Below are positions 39,545-44,509 of a stretch of 44,509 nucleotides of DNA, piece after piece. The notes beneath the pieces were generated by a model that worked only from the letters and a program-made list of their open reading frames with translations, ran no database searches and was not told where the DNA came from. Source of the stretch: CAYSRC01 sp964433495. Lineage in GTDB: Bacteria > Bacillota > Clostridia > Oscillospirales > Ruminococcaceae. A program made the position numbers and the translations under genes. The stretch covers positions 1 to 44,509 of the forward strand of contig CAYSRC010000016.1 of the NCBI GenBank assembly GCA_964433495.1, in the 5' to 3' direction. How positions within the stretch are numbered: position 1 is the first letter of the stretch; each line of letters begins with the position of its first letter.

Positions 39545-42500
39545 ATGATGAAATCTCCGAGAAACGGGGCCGAGGGCATCCTCGGCGTCAAAAAGAATAA
39601 GAGGCGCCTCATCTTGATTGTTGCCGCTCTCGCGCTGGTTGTGACGGCGGCGACCGCCGCGTTGCTTCACCTGCGGGGCGAGGCGATGAACCATACAAAG
39701 CGGGTGCTTGAATGCGCGTTTGAGGTGCACGAGCACACCGACGAGTGCTACAGCGACGGTGTTCTCGTATGCGGCAGGGCCGACTGTGCGGTGCACAAGC
39801 ACAATGACGACTGCTATGAGAACGGCGCGCTCGTCTGCCCGCTTGAAGAGCTCGAAGAACATGTCCACGACGAGAGCTGTCTCGGCGAGGTGCGTGAGCT
39901 TGTGTGCGGCCTCGAGGAGAGCCCGGCGCACACCCACGACGAGAGCTGTCTCGGCGAGGTGCGTGAGCTTGTGTGCGGCCTTGAGGAGAGCGCGGGCCAC
40001 GCCCACGGCGCGGGCCACGCCCACGGCGCGGGCTGCATAAGCGAGACGCGGCAGCTCACCTGCGGCCTTGAGGAAGGCGCGGGCCACACCCACGACGCGG
40101 GCTGCTATCGGGAGATAAGAGAGCTCACCTGCGGTCTCGAGGAGGGCGCGGATCACACCCACAATGACAGCTGCTACGCCGTCCGCCGCGAGCTTGTGTG
40201 CGGCCTTGCAGAGCACGCGGGCCACACCCACACCGATGAATGCTACACGACCGTCGTAACATATACCTGCGGCCTTGACGAGAGCGCAGGGCACACCCAC
40301 ACCGACGACTGCTATCAGACCGACGAGGGGTATGTCTGCGGCCTTGAAGAGGGCGAGGGCCACACCCACACCGACGATTGTTATGAGATGCGCGAGGAGC
40401 TCGTCTGCGGCAAGCCCGAGGTCGAGCTGCACACCCACACCGACGAGTGCTATGAGCGCGCGGACGAAAACGACCCCGATTCCGAGCTTGTGCTCATCTG
40501 CGGCAAGCTTGAGGTTTTAGAGCACACCCACAACGAGCTGTGCTTCCGTATGGAGGAGCTCAGTCCCGAAGAGGTGGCAGGGCTCGGCGTCCCGAGCGCC
40601 GCCGAAGAGCGCGAGCTTGTCTATGCCGACGAAAGCGTGCGTGTCACCGCGTGCTTTGATCGGACGGCCGAGCTCCCCGACGACGCGGCGCTGACCCTTG
40701 TCGACGCGGGCGAGGACGGCCTTGTGCGCCCCGCGTTTATAAAGGGCGAGCCCGAAACGGAGGAGCAAGCGCCCGGGGCGGAAGAGCCCGAGACACAGGG
40801 GCAAGCGTCCGAGCAGACGCCCGAAGAGTCCCCCGCGGCAGGGCCCGACGAAGCGGGCGAGCTCGTGCCCGCAGCCGCTGTCACCTATACGGTGCAGTAT
40901 CTTGACGCCGAGACGGGTGAAATGCTCGGCGGTGCAAAGACCTATACCTATATCCCCGGCGAAGCGCAGCCGACATTCCCGCGCGTGCTCGGCGGCAGCG
41001 TGCGGACGCTGACGACCGACGAGTTTGAGGTGCGCGTGAGCTATACCGACCTTGCCGAGATCCCCGACGAGGCCGAGCTGTACGCCCGCCTTGTGACCGA
41101 CGAGGAGACGGTGGCGCACTACGAGAGCGACTATCGCTCGGCGCTGCACACCGACAGCGCCGAGATGAGCCATCTGCTCGACATCGGCTTCACCCTCGAC
41201 GGCGAGGAGCTCGAGCCCGCCGCCCCCGTGTCGATCACCATCCAATTCCTCGACGAAAACGGCCTGCCCGTGGGCGAGCGGATAACCGTCGTCCACTTTG
41301 CCGAGCAGGGGGCCGAGGTCATCCGCACCGAGGTCGACGAGCAGGGCGCGGCGTCGTTTGAGATGAACGGCTTTTCAAAGGTTGCCATAGGCAGCGCGCC
41401 CGAGCGGGACGAGGAGGGGCGCGTGAGCATCGACACCTCGTTTGTCTGGCAGGACAAGGGCGGCCTGTACAGGGTCGTGTTCAGCGTGAAGGGCGTTTTG
41501 AAGCCCTATGTCGAGCCCGAGCCCGCCTCCGAGGGCGAGCAGACGGGGCAGGAGGAGACCGGCGAAGAGGGCGAAGAGACCGCCCCCGACGCGCCGCTTG
41601 CCGACCCCGGCCTGCTTGCGTTTACGGTCGAGACGCTCGGCGAGGACAGCGAGCTGTACGAGGCCTTTGCAGAGTACAGCGCGGGGAACGGCGCGCAGTC
41701 GCTTAATCTCGCGGTATTGCGGTATGTCATAGACTACGACGGCGTGCGCATGGACTTCTCCGACTGTGTGATTGAGGCGACGGTGTCGCCGACGGCAGCG
41801 GCGAACGCCGCCGCGAAGTCATACAGCGACAGTATAGAGGTGGACAACGGCGACGACGACGGCGACGGCTATGTGCTCGCGCCCGACGGAGAGAGCCTGC
41901 TGCCTGCCCCCGAGGTGGGCCGCGGGCTGGTGGTCTCGGCGCTTGTGCCCGCCGACGGCGGCGTGACCGACATAAGCTCGATTGTCGTCGGCGAGAGTGC
42001 GGAAGAGCAGGCCGACGTCTCCCTCGACGAACTCGTGCAGGCGTCGGGCGGCGGGGGCGAGGTCACGCCGGCGCTGTCGGACATCGCGCCCGACGCGGCG
42101 GACGGCCTGCCGCAGATGGCCTTTACCCTCAGCGATGCGGGAGCGGGCGGCGACGAGGGGATCATGGCGCTTGACCTATCCGAGCAGGCGAACCCCGGCT
42201 TTACGGTCGAGTATTATGCGGTCATCCCGCGGGTCGTTCTGGTTGAAGCCGACAAAAGGGATCCAAGCAAAAACTATCTCGAGGTCATCGACACCTCAAA
42301 GATAGCGGGCAACAACCATCTGCCGCAAAACGGTGTGGACGCAAACCTTCCCCCCGTGGGCTATATGGAGCTCAACTCGGCGGGGGTGCCCGTGCTGAAG
42401 AACGACGAGCTGACCGAGATATACGCAAAAGGGCAGTTCACCTACTATGCGTCGCCGTCGCTCAGCTATTTCAACGCCCTGCTGCTCAACGACAGCTATA

Positions 42501-44296
42501 CGCTCAAGGAGATTTGGATGCAGAGCGGCGACAAGGTCGGGACCGAGAGCTGGGATGTACAGTATGTCGGCGCTTCGGTCACAAAGGTGCACTTTACCAA
42601 CTTCAACGCCACCGTACCGCCCTCCGAAACGGGGGACGAGTACATCTGGGTCAAGATTCAGGAGGGCTCGAACATTAGGCTGGTTTTTGAGCCCAAGACC
42701 GCAAGCAAAACCATCGAAGCCGACTTTTTCGACTATGACATCGGCAACGGACAGAATGCGGTGAGCGGCGGCAACACCACGGTGTACACCGCGGCGGGCG
42801 GCATCAACGCGGCGTCGGGCTATCCCGCGGGGGCGACGGGTGCGCACTTTGTTTTCGGAAATGTCAACACCGGCGTAACGCGCGGTACCGAAAGATGGAA
42901 CGGATATCTTATCAACGGGCGCAACCGAGAAGGCGGCTGGGGAACACCGGACATGTCCTACATGGGCAGCACGTTCGGCATGGTGTCCGGCATAACGGGC
43001 TGGAGCGGCGACAACCCCGACCCCGACGTCGTGTTTTCGACGGGGATAGTCGGCCCGACAAACCTGTTCAGCGGTACGGCACGAACGGGCAAACGGGTGT
43101 TCGACGGCGCCCTTGGCTTCGGCGTGATAGGCGACACCTTCACCCTCGGGTCGGCGACCGTTTTAAGCGGCGGCACGTCGTATGGTACGGTAAGCGGCCT
43201 TGACAGGTTTTTCCACCCGTCGCCCGGTCCGAACCTGACTCACAGTTTATGGACGAACAACTTTTGGCCGATGGACGGGGTGCCTCTTGATGCTAAAAAG
43301 AACGACCCTAAGCTCGGAAAAGCCGGGGAATGGAACGGGAGTAATGCGTATTTGTCTGACGAAACGGCGAAGTTTGACGGTTCGTCAAAGGGCAATTTCC
43401 CGGTAAGCGATGACGGAAAAGCGCACAACTCGTACTTCGGCATGAGATACCAGGTCGAGTTCACCCTTGACAAAAACTACGTCGGCCCGCTCGAGTACCT
43501 GTTTTTCGGCGACGACGACATGTGGGTGTTTCTCGACGACGAGCTCGTGTGCGACCTCGGCGGCGTGCGACAGTCGTGCGGCGAGTATGTCGACCTGTGG
43601 CAGCACCTGCAAAAGGAGGGCCGCCCCGGGGACGAGACCCATCGCCTCACCTTCTTTTACACCGAACGCGGCGCATCGGGCTCGACCTGCTGGATGCAGT
43701 TCACGCTGCCGTCGGCGGTGTCCACCAGCACGACCACAAGCAGTTCTTACGGCGAGCTCGAGATACACAAGACGGTCATGAAGAGCGTCAACGGCGAGGA
43801 GCCCGCCCCGTTTGACAACGGCGAGGAGTTCCGCTTTACCTTAAGCTTCAGAGACGCCCAAAACCACTATCTGCCCGACGCCTATTCCTACACGAGATAT
43901 GCGGCGGACGGGACGCCCCTCGAGACCAACCTTGTGTTGTACACGGGCGCCGAGTTCAGCCTCAAGCACGGGGAGTATATTGTCATCAGAAATATCCTCA
44001 AGGGCACGCAGTACTTCGTGACCGAGTGCGGTGAGGACAGGGTCGTCAACAGCAGCGGCGAGGCGGGAAGCAGGTACGACTACACCGTCACCGCCGACGG
44101 CGTTTTGGGAAGCGAGACGTCGGGGGCGATAAGCGACAACCAACACAGGGTCGACTTTGTGAACGCCTACACCGTGTTTGAGCTTCCCGAGACGGGCGGC
44201 CCCGGCACAGGGCTGTACGCGCTCGCGGGCGGGTTTGTCGTCGTGACGGCGGCGAGCCTGCTGGTTTACACCAAGCGCAGGCGCGCAAGGGGCTGA
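39545..44296 (+). CDS. Giant LPETG-anchored surface protein with His/Cys repeats and fibro-slime domain
   Basis: A 1583-residue protein. A membrane-spanning signal region covers about 20-43. Residues 57-340 hold twelve tandem units of HTHTDECY...CG type, each with two His and usually two Cys, plausibly zinc-binding. An acidic Glu/Pro linker follows (about 395-450). Several beta-rich regions come next (YTVQYLDAETGEMLGG near 453). A fibro-slime-like domain lies near 1295-1390 (YFGMRYQVEFTLDKNYVG, LFFGDDDMWVFLDDELV). A Cna-B-like domain spans about 1400-1540. The sorting signal is LPETG (1547-1551), a hydrophobic stretch and the tail KRRRARG. AGGAGAGG precedes the double ATG. It is a covalently wall-linked adhesin or matrix protein; the sortase is not in the window. 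Confidence 0.88.
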   Translation: MMKSPRNGAEGILGVKKNKRRLILIVAALALVVTAATAALLHLRGEAMNHTKRVLECAFEVHEHTDECYSDGVLVCGRADCAVHKHNDDCYENGALVCPLEELEEHVHDESCLGEVRELVCGLEESPAHTHDESCLGEVRELVCGLEESAGHAHGAGHAHGAGCISETRQLTCGLEEGAGHTHDAGCYREIRELTCGLEEGADHTHNDSCYAVRRELVCGLAEHAGHTHTDECYTTVVTYTCGLDESAGHTHTDDCYQTDEGYVCGLEEGEGHTHTDDCYEMREELVCGKPEVELHTHTDECYERADENDPDSELVLICGKLEVLEHTHNELCFRMEELSPEEVAGLGVPSAAEERELVYADESVRVTACFDRTAELPDDAALTLVDAGEDGLVRPAFIKGEPETEEQAPGAEEPETQGQASEQTPEESPAAGPDEAGELVPAAAVTYTVQYLDAETGEMLGGAKTYTYIPGEAQPTFPRVLGGSVRTLTTDEFEVRVSYTDLAEIPDEAELYARLVTDEETVAHYESDYRSALHTDSAEMSHLLDIGFTLDGEELEPAAPVSITIQFLDENGLPVGERITVVHFAEQGAEVIRTEVDEQGAASFEMNGFSKVAIGSAPERDEEGRVSIDTSFVWQDKGGLYRVVFSVKGVLKPYVEPEPASEGEQTGQEETGEEGEETAPDAPLADPGLLAFTVETLGEDSELYEAFAEYSAGNGAQSLNLAVLRYVIDYDGVRMDFSDCVIEATVSPTAAANAAAKSYSDSIEVDNGDDDGDGYVLAPDGESLLPAPEVGRGLVVSALVPADGGVTDISSIVVGESAEEQADVSLDELVQASGGGGEVTPALSDIAPDAADGLPQMAFTLSDAGAGGDEGIMALDLSEQANPGFTVEYYAVIPRVVLVEADKRDPSKNYLEVIDTSKIAGNNHLPQNGVDANLPPVGYMELNSAGVPVLKNDELTEIYAKGQFTYYASPSLSYFNALLLNDSYTLKEIWMQSGDKVGTESWDVQYVGASVTKVHFTNFNATVPPSETGDEYIWVKIQEGSNIRLVFEPKTASKTIEADFFDYDIGNGQNAVSGGNTTVYTAAGGINAASGYPAGATGAHFVFGNVNTGVTRGTERWNGYLINGRNREGGWGTPDMSYMGSTFGMVSGITGWSGDNPDPDVVFSTGIVGPTNLFSGTARTGKRVFDGALGFGVIGDTFTLGSATVLSGGTSYGTVSGLDRFFHPSPGPNLTHSLWTNNFWPMDGVPLDAKKNDPKLGKAGEWNGSNAYLSDETAKFDGSSKGNFPVSDDGKAHNSYFGMRYQVEFTLDKNYVGPLEYLFFGDDDMWVFLDDELVCDLGGVRQSCGEYVDLWQHLQKEGRPGDETHRLTFFYTERGASGSTCWMQFTLPSAVSTSTTTSSSYGELEIHKTVMKSVNGEEPAPFDNGEEFRFTLSFRDAQNHYLPDAYSYTRYAADGTPLETNLVLYTGAEFSLKHGEYIVIRNILKGTQYFVTECGEDRVVNSSGEAGSRYDYTVTADGVLGSETSGAISDNQHRVDFVNAYTVFELPETGGPGTGLYALAGGFVVVTAASLLVYTKRRRARG
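39713..40550 (+). repeat. Twelve-unit His/Cys repeat array within the surface protein gene
   Basis: Units of about 22-23 codons read H-x-H-x3-C-Y then x(6-8)-C-G. Units 3 and 4 share an identical 48-bp stretch (39865-39912 and 39934-39981, period 69 bp). Unit 5 contains an exact 18-bp tandem duplication (39992-40009 and 40010-40027), giving GHAHGAGHAHGAG. These show recent expansion by slippage or recombination. Confidence 0.85.
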
Positions 44297-44376
44297 CGAC
44301 CCCAAGGCGCTCTCAAGCAAGGGGACTTCAATGGCCCGTAGGCCGAGGAATAAGTGAAAGCTTCAGAGCTTGGAAA

Positions 44377-44400
44377 CCTTCCCCCACGGGGGGGGGAAGG
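44377..44400. repeat. Hairpin within a probable dispersed intergenic element
   Basis: CCTTCCCCC (44377-44385) pairs with GGGGGAAGG (44392-44400). The block continues through GATGAGGGATGAAGG (44419-44433) and CCCCTCATC at 44476-44484. This wording resembles short repetitive elements in Clostridia intergenic regions. 44297-44509 has no gene. Confidence 0.45.
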
Positions 44401-44509
44401 GGGACCGCCCTGCGGTGGATGAGGGATGAAGGAACTTCCTATTCACAGCAGGGATAAAATCAAAAACCCCGCTCACCCCTCATCTCGTCCTCGCGGGCTG
44501 CGTTAAGCT

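Noticed and set aside
39713..40550. CRISPR-like or tandem non-coding repeat array
   Set aside because: The repeats keep reading frame and encode a regular His/Cys motif within a long gene, with no spacer-like variation.

Overview
The window is GC-rich chromosomal DNA with short gene gaps and ATGA overlaps. It has Gram-positive features: lipoproteins with lipoboxes, an LPETG-anchored surface protein and GntR/UTRA regulators. Its protein types (DUF3795, a macro protein with a conserved C-terminal helical module, BMP-type nucleoside ABC systems, HTHTDECY-repeat surface proteins) point to an anaerobic gut-type Clostridia member (Bacillota), possibly uncultured. No rRNA, tRNA, CRISPR array, transposase or phage gene was seen. 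| Layout. 1-1446: non-coding repeats and terminators, plus a decayed gene readable only across several minus-strand frames. 1447-1989: a DUF3795 cysteine-rich protein. 2297-16776: nucleoside/sugar cluster 1, with a divergent TrpA-like gene and then, rightward, a BMP lipoprotein, ABC ATPase, two permeases, PfkB kinase, isochorismatase-like hydrolase, second PfkB kinase, nucleoside phosphorylase, BtpA/SgcQ protein, iron alcohol dehydrogenase, two more TrpA-like proteins, a histidine phosphatase-GNAT fusion and a GntR regulator. 17072-19474: a macro-domain protein and a VWA protein. 19475-20275: repeat-bearing intergenic DNA. 20276-31791: cluster 2, with an amidohydrolase, three nucleoside phosphorylases, a GntR regulator, a YczE-like membrane protein, a duplicated BMP gene tail, a second complete BMP-ABC system and a nucleoside hydrolase. 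32305-37066: a compact type IV pilus/T2SS-like operon (transglutaminase lipoprotein, GspF/PilC, four small pilin-like or accessory proteins, PilT-like ATPase). 37397-37542: a candidate small RNA. 38043-44296: a coiled-coil protein, a signal peptidase I with a long N-terminal tail, and a 1583-residue wall-anchored protein with twelve His/Cys repeats and a fibro-slime domain. | How the genes work together. Both clusters pair nucleoside uptake with cleavage to base and sugar (phosphate). Cluster 1 adds enzymes with no textbook place in nucleoside catabolism: three TrpA-like barrels, BtpA, Fe-ADH and two kinases. One reading is a route in which a sugar phosphate from phosphorolysis is split by a TrpA-like lyase and the aldehyde is reduced by the alcohol dehydrogenase. 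Cluster 2 contributes a deaminase of the MTA/SAH/5'-deoxyadenosine type. This is inference. It is the strongest candidate here for an undescribed pathway. | The last region looks like a cell-surface module in which the signal peptidase may process the adjacent LPETG protein. No sortase or prepilin peptidase is present in the window.
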